Origin: an uncultured Clostridia bacterium
Lineage (GTDB): Bacteria; Bacillota; Clostridia; TANB77; CAG-508
Length of the DNA: 47,404 nucleotides
Reading direction: 5' to 3'
NCBI GenBank assembly: GCA_947632185.1
Contig: CANROH010000005.1
Span: 1-47,404, forward strand
This document shows positions 15,524-23,939 of this stretch, piece after piece. How positions within the stretch are numbered: position 1 is the first letter of the stretch; each line of letters begins with the position of its first letter. The notes below the pieces were generated by a model. It made no database searches. It had not been told where the DNA came from and was given only the letters and a program-made list of their open reading frames with translations. The position numbers were made by a program, and so were the translations under genes.

Positions 15524-15943
15524 ATGAACAAAGTAATGTTAATGGGAAGACTTACAAAGGACCCAGAAGTAAGATATACTCAAACAAATAATACACTAGT
15601 TGCTTCATTTACTTTAGCAGTTAATAGAAGATTTGTAAGACAAGGAGAAGAAAGACAAGCAGATTTTATTAATATTGTTGCATGGAGTAAAACAGGAGAA
15701 TTCGTTAGTAAATATTTTAAAAAAGGTCAACAAGTTGCTATAGTAGGAAGAATTCAAACAAGAACTTGGGATGATGACCAAGGACAAAAGCATTATGTTA
15801 CAGAAGTAGTTGCCGAAGAAGCATATTTTGCTGACAGTAAAAAAGATGGAGAAGCATCAGGATTTGAGAATACATTTGGAGAAACTGTTACACAAAGTGC
15901 AGAATTCCAAGTTAATTCTTCTGATGATGATTTACCATTTTAA
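15524..15943 (+). CDS. ssb: Single-stranded DNA-binding protein
   Basis: It binds and protects single-stranded DNA in replication and repair. An OB-fold domain spans about residues 1-110 (MNKVMLMGRLTKDPEVRYTQ, FINIVAWSKTGEFVSKYFKKG, GRIQTRTWDD), followed by a short linker and the acidic partner-binding tip DDDLPF. Length is 139 aa, typical of Firmicute SSB. ATG 15524 is chosen for AAAGGCGG ten bases upstream. An earlier in-frame ATG at 15494 overlaps rpsF and lacks an SD. Confidence 0.96.
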   Translation: MNKVMLMGRLTKDPEVRYTQTNNTLVASFTLAVNRRFVRQGEERQADFINIVAWSKTGEFVSKYFKKGQQVAIVGRIQTRTWDDDQGQKHYVTEVVAEEAYFADSKKDGEASGFENTFGETVTQSAEFQVNSSDDDLPF

Positions 15944-15985
15944 GTTTAATTAATATATAAAGTTTAGATAATAGGAGGATTTAAA

Positions 15986-16267
15986 ATGGCTGATAAAAAA
16001 CAGAATAAAAGAAACAATAGAAATAATCAAGATGATGATTTTAATCCAAAGTTTAGAAAAATGAGAAAAAAAGTTTGTGCATTATGCAATGACAAAAACT
16101 TTGTATTAGATTACAAAAATGCAGATCAGTTAAAGAAATTTATCAATGAAAAAGGTAAAATATTACCAAGAAGAGCAACAGGAGCTTGTGCAAAACATCA
16201 AAGAGAAATTACAACAGCAGTTAAAAGAGCAAGACACATAGCAATAATTCCATATGCTCAAGATTAA
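15986..16267 (+). CDS. rpsR: 30S ribosomal protein S18
   Basis: It is a 93-residue protein with a Lys/Asn-rich N-terminal extension and the core [51 protein letters not shown]. Cysteines at CALC and GAC suggest the zinc-binding form of S18. TAGGAGG precedes ATG 15986. It is the last gene of the operon, followed by a strong terminator. Confidence 0.96.
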   Translation: MADKKQNKRNNRNNQDDDFNPKFRKMRKKVCALCNDKNFVLDYKNADQLKKFINEKGKILPRRATGACAKHQREITTAVKRARHIAIIPYAQD

Positions 16268-16278
16268 TTAATATAAAT

Positions 16279-16312
16279 AAAAGCGATCATTAATATTTGT
16301 GATCGCTTTTTT
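16279..16312 (+). terminator. Intrinsic terminator after rpsR
   Basis: AAAAGCGATCA (16279-16289) pairs with TGATCGCTTTT (16300-16310) and runs into a T tract. Confidence 0.88.
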
Positions 16313-16345
16313 AAATTAAAAGACCAATATGTATTATAAATGTTA

Positions 16346-16374
16346 TTGAAATTGCAATGCTTGTCTGATATAAT
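16346..16374 (+). promoter_or_regulatory. Promoter of dut
   Basis: TTGAAA (16346-16351), 17 bases, then TATAAT (16369-16374) with an upstream TG extension. About 100 bases of untranslated leader follow. Confidence 0.6.
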
Positions 16375-16475
16375 ACCATCAATGAAAATAAGATTACTAA
16401 AATATGTCATAATTACGTTTTGCTTAAGTCAAAAATAAATATTTTAATTATTATAGAAAAAGGAGAAGTATTAAT

Positions 16476-16937
16476 ATGAGTAGAAAAAGAGGATTTGAAA
16501 TTGCAAAAGGATTTGAGAATGCAGGAATAAATTTACCTGTTAGAAAAACAAAAAATTCTGCTGGATATGATATAGAAGCAGCTGAAGATACTATTATTCC
16601 AGCATTTAAACCAGGTCAAAAACCAACATTAATAAAAACAGGTTTAAAAGCTTATTGTGAACCTGATGAATTTTATATGCTTTGCAATAGAAGTTCTAAT
16701 CCTGGAAAAAAAGGATTAGTAATGGCAAATAGTGTTGGAATAATTGATAGTGATTATTATGGAAATGTTGATAATGATGGCCATTTTATGTTTGCATATT
16801 ATAATTTTTTTGATCATGATGTAGAAATAAAAAAAGGTGATGTAATAGGACAAGCAATTTTTATGAAATACTTAATTACCGATGATGACAATGCTACTGG
16901 ACAAAGAGTTGGAGGATTTGGATCAACAAGTAAATAA
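16476..16937 (+). CDS. dut: dUTP diphosphatase, trimeric type
   Basis: It hydrolyses dUTP to dUMP and pyrophosphate, keeping uracil out of DNA and feeding thymidylate synthesis. All five trimeric dUTPase motifs are present in order: SAGYDIEA (motif 1), NRSSNPGKKGL (2), VGIIDSDYYGNV (3), KKGDVIGQAIF (4), and RVGGFGSTSK (5). At 153 aa it is near the usual length. AAAGGAG precedes ATG 16476. It is probably a single-gene unit. Confidence 0.93.
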   Translation: MSRKRGFEIAKGFENAGINLPVRKTKNSAGYDIEAAEDTIIPAFKPGQKPTLIKTGLKAYCEPDEFYMLCNRSSNPGKKGLVMANSVGIIDSDYYGNVDNDGHFMFAYYNFFDHDVEIKKGDVIGQAIFMKYLITDDDNATGQRVGGFGSTSK

Positions 16938-17051
16938 ACTGATTTTTTATGAGTAATTAATATATTAAAACTCTAAAATTATTATTTTGCAAGTCTTTTC
17001 TATAATTGTAATACAAATGAAAAAAAGTTTTATAAATTTCGTTATATTTCT

Positions 17052-17080
17052 TTGACTTTTGCCATTTTTTGTAGTATAAT
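17052..17080 (+). promoter_or_regulatory. Strong promoter of carD-like gene
   Basis: TTGACT (17052-17057), 17 bases, then consensus TATAAT (17075-17080). A small hairpin (AGTAATT 17089-17095 with AATTACT 17100-17106) lies in the short leader just before the SD. Confidence 0.75.
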
Positions 17081-17125
17081 TGTAATGTAGTAATTGATGA
17101 ATTACTTGGAAGGAGTGACAAATTA

Positions 17126-17707
17126 ATGTTTAAAGTAGGAGATAAAATAGTATATCCAATGCATGGAGCTGGTGTTATTGAAACAATTGAAGAAAGAGCC
17201 ATTTTGGATGAGAAACAAACATATTACATAATAAAAATGCCAGGTGAAGTTAAGGTTATGGTACCTACTGCAAAAGCTGAAGAAATAGGAGTACGTAATA
17301 TAATAGATAAAGAAACAGCCGGAAAAGTAATTAATGTTTTAGAACAAAATAGTACTGAAATGTCTATGAAATGGAATAAAAGATATAGAGATAACGTTGA
17401 AAAAATGAAATCAGGAGATATTTTTGAAGTCGCTGACATAGTAAGAAACTTAAGTTTTAAACAAAAAGATAAAGGGTTGTCTACTACAGAAAAGAAAATG
17501 CTAATAAATGCCAAACAAATTTTAGTAAGCGAATTGGTATTAGCAGAAAGCAAAGATAAAAAAGAAGTAGAAGAATTAGTCGAAAATAAGATTAATACAT
17601 CATATGAGATTCACGGATTAGGAAATGCTGATGAATTACAAAAAGCTGTGGGAATGCAAAGTGAAAATTCAGCTAATGTTGTAAAGAAATTTATTTCAGC
17701 AAATTAG
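17126..17707 (+). CDS. CarD/CdnL-type RNA polymerase-binding regulator
   Basis: The N-terminal Tudor-like RNA polymerase-interacting domain (about 1-60) reads FKVGDKIVYPMHGAGVIETIEE, with YYIIKMPGEVKVMVPTAKAEEIGVR. The rest is helical and matches the CarD C-terminal DNA-binding domain (RYRDNVEKMKSGD, VADIVRNL, LSTTEKKMLINAKQILVSEL). CarD proteins bind the RNAP beta subunit and stabilise open complexes. At 193 aa it is somewhat longer than typical (about 160), with an extra acidic C-terminal helix region. Its location just upstream of dnaG-sigA is notable. Confidence 0.9.
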   Translation: MFKVGDKIVYPMHGAGVIETIEERAILDEKQTYYIIKMPGEVKVMVPTAKAEEIGVRNIIDKETAGKVINVLEQNSTEMSMKWNKRYRDNVEKMKSGDIFEVADIVRNLSFKQKDKGLSTTEKKMLINAKQILVSELVLAESKDKKEVEELVENKINTSYEIHGLGNADELQKAVGMQSENSANVVKKFISAN

Positions 17708-17720
17708 AAAAACAATAAAA

Positions 17721-17751
17721 AGATTATATATATAATATATAATCTTTTTTT
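17721..17751 (+). terminator. Intrinsic terminator after carD-like gene
   Basis: AGATTATATAT (17721-17731) pairs with ATATATAATCT (17735-17745), followed by seven T. The T tract overlaps the -35 of the next promoter. Confidence 0.78.
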
Positions 17752-17778
17752 GACGAAAAATGACAATGTGTTTATGCT
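17750..17778 (+). promoter_or_regulatory. Sigma-A-type promoter of dnaG-sigA
   Basis: TTGACG (17750-17755), 17 bases, then TATGCT (17773-17778). Confidence 0.5.
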
Positions 17779-17795
17779 CTGATTTACATAAAAAT

Positions 17796-17824
17796 GAAGG
17801 ATTTGAAAAATCTGTGTCGAATAT
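17796..17824 (+). promoter_or_regulatory. Sigma-H-type promoter of dnaG-sigA
   Basis: GAAGGATTT (17796-17804), 11 bases, then GTCGAATAT (17816-17824). Both halves fit the B. subtilis sigma-H consensus RNAGGAWWW, 11-12 bases, RNNGAATWW without a mismatch. The dnaG ATG is 20 bases further on. B. subtilis also transcribes sigA from a sigma-H promoter at sporulation onset. Confidence 0.65.
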
Positions 17825-17844
17825 TATAAAAGAAAGGTTAAGAA

Positions 17845-19632
17845 ATGATTCAATACACTGATGAATTAAAAGAAGAAGTGAGATCTGCAAATGATATAGT
17901 AGATGTTGTTTCTCAATATGTAACATTAAAAAGAAGTGGTAGAAATTTTTTCGGATTATGTCCATTTCATAAAGAAAAATCACCTTCTTTTTCTGTTTCT
18001 GCCGATAGACAATATTTTCATTGCTTTGGATGTCATAAAGGAGGAGATGTATTTACATTTATTAGTGAGATTGAAAAAATTTCTTTTAAGGAAGCTTTAG
18101 AACTTTTAGCAGAAAGAGCTAAAATAGAATTGCCAGTATCAGAAAATGCAGAATTTAACAAAACTCAATATTTAAAAGATAAAATGTATAAAATTAATGC
18201 AGAAACAACAATCTTTTACCACGAGAGGTTATATAAACCTTTAGCTAAAATAGCACAAGATTATGTAAAACAAAGAAAACTAGATAATAAAACTTTGAAA
18301 GCTTTTAAAATAGGATATTCAGGAGAATACAATGAACTTTATAAATATTTAAAGGCGAAAGGGTTTAAAGATGAAGAAATTTTAGCTACAGGGCTTGTTA
18401 ACAAAAATGAAAGAGGAGAATTTATTGATAGATTTAGAAAAAGACTAATGTTCCCAATAATGGATGTTAGTGGTAAAGTTATAGCTTTTGGTGGTAGAAA
18501 ATTAGAAAATAACGAGAAAATGGCAAAATATATAAATTCTAATGAAAATTTAATATATTCTAAGAAAAAAAATCTTTTTGCTTTAAATCTAGCAAAACAA
18601 TCCGATTCAAAAAAAATAATATTAGTTGAAGGATATATGGATGCTATTTCATTATATCAAAGGGGATTTGATAATGTAGTCGCTTCACTTGGAACAGCTC
18701 TAACAGAAGAACAGGGAAGGTTATTAAGAAAATATAGTGAGCAGATTATATTAAGTTATGATTCAGATGGAGCTGGACAAGAAGCAATATTAAGAGCATT
18801 AACTATTTTAGAAAATCAGGGGTGTGATGCTAGAGTATTACAGATGGAAGGTGCTAAAGATCCAGATGAATATGTTATAAAATTTGGAAGTGGTAGATTT
18901 AATTTATTAGTTGAAAATGCTATTTCCTTAGTAGAATTTAAAATTAAAATGTTAAAAAATAAGTATAATTTAGAAAATTCTAGTGACAAAATAAGATTCT
19001 TAAAAGAAATAACAAAAGTCCTTTCAAGTGTAGAAAATAGAATTGAGAGAGAAATATATATAGGAAAAATTTCAGAAAAATATAATATTTCAAAAGAAGC
19101 AATATATGCAGAAGTTAATAAATCTACTTATAATCAAAATGTGAATGAAAATAATACATTAGTAAAAAATATAGTAAAGAAAAAAGAAGAAAATAATGTT
19201 AACTCATCAATTATAAAACGTGAAAATATGATTATATATTTGCTTATAAATCATTTTAAAGAATCATATGAACAAATAGTAACAAATATAACAGTAGATG
19301 ATTTTAAATTGGAAGTAAATAAATTAATATTTCAAAAAATTTTAGAATCATCTGCAGAAGATAGTGAAACACTATTACAAAATATAGCAAATATTGAAGA
19401 TTCAGAAATTCAATCACATGTAAGCGAAATTTTAGTGACTGATTATGGTATAAGTTCAATAGAAAAATGTATAGATGATGTAGTTAATACTTATAATAGA
19501 GAGAGATTAACTAATCGTAAATTGGAAATAATAAAAAGTTTAGAAAACAGTTCTAATTTAAATAATGATATAAAGAATCAATTAGAAAGTGAACTTAATA
19601 ATATTATGCTTGAACTTGCTAAAAGGAAGTAG
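17845..19632 (+). CDS. dnaG: DNA primase DnaG
   Basis: It makes RNA primers for replication. The N-terminal CHC2 zinc finger is complete (CPFHKEKSPSFSVS, YFHCFGCHKGGD). The primase core and TOPRIM domain follow, with KIILVEGYMDAISLYQRG, ASLGTALTEEQ and LSYDSDGAGQEA. The C-terminal helicase-binding region is poorly conserved, as usual. At 595 aa it is normal. AAAGG precedes ATG 17845. sigA follows after 15 bases, so this is the classic macromolecular-synthesis operon without rpsU. Confidence 0.96.
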   Translation: MIQYTDELKEEVRSANDIVDVVSQYVTLKRSGRNFFGLCPFHKEKSPSFSVSADRQYFHCFGCHKGGDVFTFISEIEKISFKEALELLAERAKIELPVSENAEFNKTQYLKDKMYKINAETTIFYHERLYKPLAKIAQDYVKQRKLDNKTLKAFKIGYSGEYNELYKYLKAKGFKDEEILATGLVNKNERGEFIDRFRKRLMFPIMDVSGKVIAFGGRKLENNEKMAKYINSNENLIYSKKKNLFALNLAKQSDSKKIILVEGYMDAISLYQRGFDNVVASLGTALTEEQGRLLRKYSEQIILSYDSDGAGQEAILRALTILENQGCDARVLQMEGAKDPDEYVIKFGSGRFNLLVENAISLVEFKIKMLKNKYNLENSSDKIRFLKEITKVLSSVENRIEREIYIGKISEKYNISKEAIYAEVNKSTYNQNVNENNTLVKNIVKKKEENNVNSSIIKRENMIIYLLINHFKESYEQIVTNITVDDFKLEVNKLIFQKILESSAEDSETLLQNIANIEDSEIQSHVSEILVTDYGISSIEKCIDDVVNTYNRERLTNRKLEIIKSLENSSNLNNDIKNQLESELNNIMLELAKRK

Positions 19633-19647
19633 GAGGTAGTTAAAAAG

Positions 19648-21081
19648 ATGAGAAAAACCGAAAAAACAGTCGAAGAAAAAAAGGATAAAAAAACTACAGC
19701 AAAGAATAAAGATAATAAGGAAAAGAAAAATATAGTGAAAAATGATGATAAAAAAGCTAAAAAAAATATAGTAAAAAATGAAGATAAAGTTGAAAATAAT
19801 ACCAAAGTGAATAAAAAAGCAGAGAGTCAAAATGGTTTAGAAGAGAAAGATAAAGAAACAAAAAATGCATCAAGAAAAACTAAAAAAGTAAAATCATCTG
19901 AATTAAATCAGGAAGTTGCAGAAGAATTTGAAAATATTAAAGTAGATCAATCTAAATCAGAAGATGATCAAACTAATAAAAAAGATGATGAAAAAGATAC
20001 AGAAAAAGATAAAATATTAAAAATAGTAAATACTGCAAAAGAAAAAGGTAAAATTACTTATGGTGAGTTGGCTGCAGAACTTGGAGATGCTAATACAGAG
20101 CAAATAGATAAGGTTTTTGAGGCTTTTGAGGAGATTGGTGTAAATGTATTAAAAGATGATGAAGATTTGTTAGAACCAGATATTGATGACTTAAAAGAAG
20201 TAGAAGACTTAAAACTTGATGAATTTGATATAAATACAGCTATTGAAGGAGTTAGTATAGATGACCCCGTAAGAATGTATTTAAGAGAAATTGGTAGAAT
20301 TCCATTACTTACTTTTGAAGAAGAATTGGAACTTGCGCAAAAAGTACTTGAAGGAAATGAGGAAGCAAAACAAAAACTTGCAGAATCAAATTTAAGATTA
20401 GTAGTAAGTATAGCAAAAAAATATGTTGGTAGAGGTATGCTTTTCTTAGATTTAATTCAAGAAGGTAATATGGGTCTGATAAAAGCTGTAGAAAAATTCG
20501 ATTATAAAAAAGGATATAAATTTAGTACTTATGCAACATGGTGGATAAGACAAGCTATAACAAGAGCTATAGCAGATCAAGCAAGAACAATAAGAATACC
20601 AGTTCATATGGTAGAAACAATAAATAAATTAATTCGTACATCTAGACATTTACTTCAAATGATGGGAAGAGAACCTACTCCTGAAGAAATTGCAGAAGAA
20701 ATGGAAATACCAGTAGAAAAAGTTATGGAAATTCAAAAAATAGCTCAAGACCCTGTTTCACTTGAAACACCTATAGGAGAAGAGGATGATAGTCATTTAG
20801 GTGATTTTATACCAGATGATGAATCACCAGCTCCACATGATTCAGCAGCATATACATTGTTAAAAGAACAATTAGAAGAAGTTATGAGTACTTTAACACC
20901 AAGAGAAGCAAAAGTATTAAAATTAAGATTTGGTCTAGAAGATGGAAAGGCTAGAACTCTTGAAGAGGTTGGAAAGGAATTCCAAGTAACTCGTGAAAGA
21001 ATTAGACAAATAGAAGAAAAAGCACTTAGAAAATTAAGACATCCAAGCAAAAGTAAAAGATTAAAAGATTATATGAGTTAA
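19648..21081 (+). CDS. sigA: Primary sigma factor SigA (RpoD)
   Basis: This is the housekeeping sigma factor. Residues 1 to about 125 are an unusually long Lys/Glu/Asp-rich extension of low complexity. Region 1.1 follows ([20 protein letters not shown]), then region 1.2 ([20 protein letters not shown]), region 2 ([40 protein letters not shown]), region 3, and region 4 with [20 protein letters not shown]. The total of 477 aa is about 100 longer than B. subtilis SigA because of the N-terminal extension. TAGGAGG precedes ATG 19648. The gene ends the operon at a terminator whose stem overlaps the next promoter. Confidence 0.97.
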   Translation: MRKTEKTVEEKKDKKTTAKNKDNKEKKNIVKNDDKKAKKNIVKNEDKVENNTKVNKKAESQNGLEEKDKETKNASRKTKKVKSSELNQEVAEEFENIKVDQSKSEDDQTNKKDDEKDTEKDKILKIVNTAKEKGKITYGELAAELGDANTEQIDKVFEAFEEIGVNVLKDDEDLLEPDIDDLKEVEDLKLDEFDINTAIEGVSIDDPVRMYLREIGRIPLLTFEEELELAQKVLEGNEEAKQKLAESNLRLVVSIAKKYVGRGMLFLDLIQEGNMGLIKAVEKFDYKKGYKFSTYATWWIRQAITRAIADQARTIRIPVHMVETINKLIRTSRHLLQMMGREPTPEEIAEEMEIPVEKVMEIQKIAQDPVSLETPIGEEDDSHLGDFIPDDESPAPHDSAAYTLLKEQLEEVMSTLTPREAKVLKLRFGLEDGKARTLEEVGKEFQVTRERIRQIEEKALRKLRHPSKSKRLKDYMS

Positions 21082-21146
21082 TATTAAAAGAAATATCAAT
21101 AATAGCAATTTTTTATAAAAAATTTTAATTATGTAAATGTTTTTTG

Positions 21147-21174
21147 AAAAAAGCCTTGATTTTAAAGGCTTTTT
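21147..21174 (+). terminator. Intrinsic terminator after sigA
   Basis: AAAAGCCTT (21149-21157) pairs with AAGGCTTTT (21165-21173) and ends in five T. Confidence 0.75.
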
Positions 21175-21184
21175 CTGCTATAAT
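21156..21184 (+). promoter_or_regulatory. Promoter nested in the sigA terminator
   Basis: TTGATT (21156-21161), 17 bases, then TATAAT (21179-21184). The -35 and most of the spacer lie in the terminator stem-loop, so strong read-through could interfere with initiation. Confidence 0.6.
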
Positions 21185-21248
21185 AGACATAGAATTGTTT
21201 AAAACAATAGAAAAGAGAGGTGGAACTAAGCAAGTCTTAGTGATAATT

Positions 21249-21581
21249 ATGGGAAGGTTTAAAGATTATTTTCTAAATTTTATGAAGAGATTAGTTGGAG
21301 ATACTGATGTTATTGAAAATAATGAGAGCGCTATAGCTATGTTAAATTTTGGTGGAAAAAAGATAATTTCTAGAGCTGATGCTGTTGAATTAGGAACAGC
21401 ATTAAAAAGGGCAGATATGGACGCAAATGAATTATCAGATAGGTCAGAAGCTTCTATTATATTAGATGGTGTAAGAGCACCAAGTTCTTTTGGAAAAAAA
21501 GAAAAAACTATTGCACCTAGAGAAAATAAAGGAGAAGATAATACTCCAAAGACACGAGATGATGAAGAAAGAATTCATTAA
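21249..21581 (+). CDS. Hypothetical protein, possibly cytoplasmic and acidic/basic mixed
   Basis: I do not recognise the family. From ATG 21249 the product is 110 residues: MGRFKDYFLNFMKRLVGDTD, then NNESAIAMLNFGGKKIISRA and a charged, probably disordered C-terminus (from about residue 75). There is no membrane segment or signal. The frame is open further upstream, but the promoter at 21156-21184 rules out earlier starts. GTG 21240 is an alternative. The nearest SD-like GAGAGGTGG (21215-21223) is too far from either for a confident choice. It is followed by a clear terminator. Confidence 0.55.
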   Translation: MGRFKDYFLNFMKRLVGDTDVIENNESAIAMLNFGGKKIISRADAVELGTALKRADMDANELSDRSEASIILDGVRAPSSFGKKEKTIAPRENKGEDNTPKTRDDEERIH

Positions 21582-21613
21582 AATTCATATGAAAATATAA
21601 AGTATTTAAATTG

Positions 21614-21656
21614 AGCCCAAATTGTTGAATCAAATTTAGCAATTTGGGTTTATTTT
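21614..21656 (+). terminator. Intrinsic terminator
   Basis: AGCCCAAATTG (21614-21624) pairs with CAATTTGGGTT (21640-21650), with one G-U pair, followed by TATTTTAT. The loop is 15 bases. Confidence 0.7.
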
Positions 21657-21670
21657 ATAGTAAAATTTTC

Positions 21671-21699
21671 TTGACAAATAAGTAAGTTCGTGTTAAAAT
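21671..21699 (+). promoter_or_regulatory. Promoter of rplU-rpmA
   Basis: Consensus TTGACA (21671-21676), 17 bases, then TAAAAT (21694-21699). Confidence 0.7.
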
Positions 21700-21723
21700 T
21701 TATTACTGTAAACTGCTTAACTA

Positions 21724-21756
21724 GGGTTAATAAATACTAATTAAATTTAGTTACCC
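21724..21756 (+). promoter_or_regulatory. Structured rplU leader (possible L21 autoregulatory leader)
   Basis: The roughly 95-base leader holds a two-step hairpin, GGGT (21724-21727) with ACCC (21753-21756) enclosing ACTA with TAGT. Firmicute rplU leaders often carry a ribosomal-protein leader RNA. I cannot confirm the Rfam L21 leader motif by eye. Confidence 0.35.
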
Positions 21757-21801
21757 AAGTTGGAAGTTAGCGAGATTACGAAAAGGGAGGTGCATTTTAA
21801 G

Positions 21802-22215
21802 ATGTACGCAATAGTTGAAGCATGTGGTAGACAATATAAGGTACAAGAAGGTGAAACAGTATACTTTGAAAAATTAGATACAGAGGAAGGAAAAAAAGTT
21901 TCTTTTGATAAAGTTATTTTAGTATCTGATGAAGGAAAGGTACAAGTTGGAAATCCTTATGTAGCTGGTGCTAAAGTTGAAGGAAAGGTAGTTTCTAATG
22001 GTAGAGGAAAGAAAATTTTAGTTTTCAAATACAAAGCTAAAAAGAATGAAAGAAAAATAAGAGGACATAGACAAGATTATACTAAAGTAGAAATTACTTC
22101 AATAAAACTTAAAGCAGAAAAAGCCGAAAAAGTTGAGAAAAAAGAAGATTCTGAAAAGGCTAATAAAACAGAAAAAGCTGAAAAAGTAGCAAAAACAACA
22201 AAAGCAACTAAATAA
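21802..22215 (+). CDS. rplU: 50S ribosomal protein L21
   Basis: Residues 1-102 are a typical L21: [58 protein letters not shown]. The last roughly 35 residues are a low-complexity Lys/Glu/Ala/Thr tail ([13 protein letters not shown] and similar) beyond the family's normal end near 103 aa. ATG 21802 follows GGGAGGTG (21785-21792). An in-frame ATG at 21760 has no SD. rpmA follows after 54 bases, with no prp (ysxB) gene in between. Confidence 0.96.
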   Translation: MYAIVEACGRQYKVQEGETVYFEKLDTEEGKKVSFDKVILVSDEGKVQVGNPYVAGAKVEGKVVSNGRGKKILVFKYKAKKNERKIRGHRQDYTKVEITSIKLKAEKAEKVEKKEDSEKANKTEKAEKVAKTTKATK

Positions 22216-22269
22216 AAAATAAATAGAAAGTTATAAATAAAAATCTAAAGCGAAAGGAGTGGATTTTTC

Positions 22270-22527
22270 ATGGCACACAAAAAAGGTCAAGGTAGTGTTA
22301 AGAACGGAAGAGATAGTGAGTCAAAAAGACTTGGTGTTAAAAAATCTGATGGACAAATTGTTAAAGCTGGAAATATTTTAGTAAGACAAAGAGGAACAAA
22401 TGTACATCCAGGAACAAATGTTGGAATCGGAAGCGATGATACTTTATTTGCTTTAATAGATGGATCAGTTAAATTTGAAAGAAAAGGTAAAGATAAGAAA
22501 CAAGTAAGTGTTTATCCAGCAGAGTAA
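22270..22527 (+). CDS. rpmA: 50S ribosomal protein L27, short N-terminus
   Basis: It is 85 aa: [20 protein letters not shown], then [23 protein letters not shown] and [20 protein letters not shown] in sequence. L27's N-terminus reaches the peptidyl-transferase centre. Most Firmicutes make L27 with a roughly 9-residue extension ending LQFF, removed by the protease Prp, encoded between rplU and rpmA. Here the protein starts directly at MAHKKG and no prp is present. The two codons before the ATG are TTT TTC, which recalls the lost FF site, but an SD (AAAGGAG) sits right there and fixes the start. Confidence 0.96.
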   Translation: MAHKKGQGSVKNGRDSESKRLGVKKSDGQIVKAGNILVRQRGTNVHPGTNVGIGSDDTLFALIDGSVKFERKGKDKKQVSVYPAE

Positions 22528-22544
22528 ATAAAATATATTATAAA

Positions 22545-22572
22545 AATGAAGTAATTTATTACTTCATTTTTT
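22545..22572 (+). terminator. Intrinsic terminator after rpmA
   Basis: AATGAAGTAA (22545-22554) pairs with TTACTTCATT (22559-22568), followed by six T. Confidence 0.87.
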
Positions 22573-22626
22573 GTTTGGCAACTAATATTAGTAAATTGAT
22601 TTTAAATATAAATTTTGTAAAAATAT

Positions 22627-22655
22627 TTGAAAAAATAAATATTATATGATTTAAT
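22627..22655 (+). promoter_or_regulatory. Sigma-A-type promoter (weak)
   Basis: TTGAAA (22627-22632), 17 bases, then TTTAAT (22650-22655), 34 bases before the FGE-domain gene. Confidence 0.4.
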
Positions 22656-22688
22656 ATTTATATCAATATACTAAAAGGAGAAAAGTAT

Positions 22689-23816
22689 ATGAAAAATAAA
22701 TTTATTCCAATAATAATTATAGTTATAGCGATTATAATAATGATAATTGCTATTATATCTTTTAATATATTATCAAATAATTCTGAAAATACAAATAAAA
22801 AAACTTCAACACAACTAGAAGTTGAGAATGTTTATATAACTTTGAATAAGGAAGTAAGTAAAGAAGAAAATAGTCAAGTTATAATAACTGTATATGCATC
22901 TACAGAAGCAGAAAATGGAATAAAAGAAATAATTTTACCTAATGGAAGGTCTTTTTCAGGGGATACAACAACTTATACTGTTGCCCAAAATGGAACATAC
23001 GAATTTAAAGCAATTTCAAATAATGGAGTTACAGCTACAAAACAGATTGAAGTTACAGAGATAGTAGAAGCATCTGCTATAAATCCTTACATACCAGAAG
23101 GCTTTTCTGTAGTTGAAGATTCTATAGAAGATGGATTTGTTATAGAGGATGTTTATGAGAATCAATATGTATGGATTCCTGCTGAAAATGGAAAATTAAC
23201 AAGAGATACTGCAACTGATACAAATTATGAAGATACTGATAGTACTGCATCAGCTTTAGTAAATAGTGTTTCAAAATATTATGGATTTTATTTAGGAAGA
23301 TATGAAGCTTCACAATGTGAGATTGATGGTAATATAGCAGTAGCATGTATGTCAGGAAAAAATCCATGGACAAATATAACATATTTAGATGCTGTAGAAT
23401 ATGCAAGTAGAATGGGCGAAGCTTTTGAGTATAAAGATTGTCATACTGCTTTAATAAATAGTTATGCATGGGATACGGCTTTGAAATGGATAAATAAATC
23501 ATATACGAATTTTTCATCAAATACAAATTATGGAAATTATAGTGGAACTATATATCCAACAGGATATACTGAATCAGATAATGTTAAAAATATATGTGAT
23601 TTAGCTGGAAATGTTAGGGAATGGACAACTGAGATTTATAAAGGAACAACTACTGGAAGTTCTTCAAGTTCATCTAAAAATAAACAAAACGATATAATTC
23701 AACGAGTTGTACGAGGTGGTGGAGCAAATTTAAGTAGAACTCCGGCAAGTCACATATATTATCCAGAAAATTTAGCAGATAATTACTGGGGATTTAGAGT
23801 AATTTTATATAAGTAA
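22689..23816 (+). CDS. Membrane-anchored protein with FGE/SUMF1 (C-type-lectin-like) domain
   Basis: There is an N-terminal anchor (about 5-29), an extracellular beta-rich Ig-like segment (about 44-125, ending in repeated Thr/Val patterns), and a C-terminal formylglycine-generating-enzyme-like domain (about 145-375). Family marks are YVWIPAENG, YYGFYLGRYEAS, ITYLDAVEYASRMG, ICDLAGNVREWTTE, RVVRGGG and WGFRVILY. True FGE active-site cysteines are not evident in the usual place, so this is more likely a ligand-binding or structural use of the fold at the cell surface. A short Ser run (SSSSSS) lies near residue 335. It is monocistronic, with a promoter and terminator. Confidence 0.8.
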   Translation: MKNKFIPIIIIVIAIIIMIIAIISFNILSNNSENTNKKTSTQLEVENVYITLNKEVSKEENSQVIITVYASTEAENGIKEIILPNGRSFSGDTTTYTVAQNGTYEFKAISNNGVTATKQIEVTEIVEASAINPYIPEGFSVVEDSIEDGFVIEDVYENQYVWIPAENGKLTRDTATDTNYEDTDSTASALVNSVSKYYGFYLGRYEASQCEIDGNIAVACMSGKNPWTNITYLDAVEYASRMGEAFEYKDCHTALINSYAWDTALKWINKSYTNFSSNTNYGNYSGTIYPTGYTESDNVKNICDLAGNVREWTTEIYKGTTTGSSSSSSKNKQNDIIQRVVRGGGANLSRTPASHIYYPENLADNYWGFRVILYK

Positions 23817-23829
23817 TTTAAAATAAAGG

Positions 23830-23863
23830 CTTAATGGCATTTTGTCATTAAGTTTTTATTTTT
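23830..23863 (+). terminator. Intrinsic terminator
   Basis: CTTAATG (23830-23836) pairs with CATTAAG (23846-23852), followed by TTTTTATTTTT. Confidence 0.7.
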
Positions 23864-23939
23864 AATAATCAAAGTAAAAAATGTAATTTAAACATCAATA
23901 GAATTTAAGAGAAAAGTTAAAGTATTGCAATAATTATTG

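Noticed and set aside
17815..17821. Spo0A box TGTCGAA before dnaG
   Set aside because: It lies inside a complete sigma-H promoter -10 element, which explains it better.
19578..19830. Hydrophobic minus-strand open frames over the dnaG-sigA boundary
   Set aside because: They mirror the Lys/Glu-rich sigA N-terminus read backwards (Phe/Leu/Ser-rich) and have no initiation signals.
21185..21245. T-box-like leader (GGTGGAAC) before the gene after sigA
   Set aside because: The AGGGTGGNACCGCG core, specifier loop and antiterminator are absent, and the leader is too short.
23600..23816. Diversity-generating retroelement target (FGE/CLec-fold C-terminus)
   Set aside because: No reverse transcriptase, no template repeat and no adenine-biased second copy of the 3' end is visible in the window.
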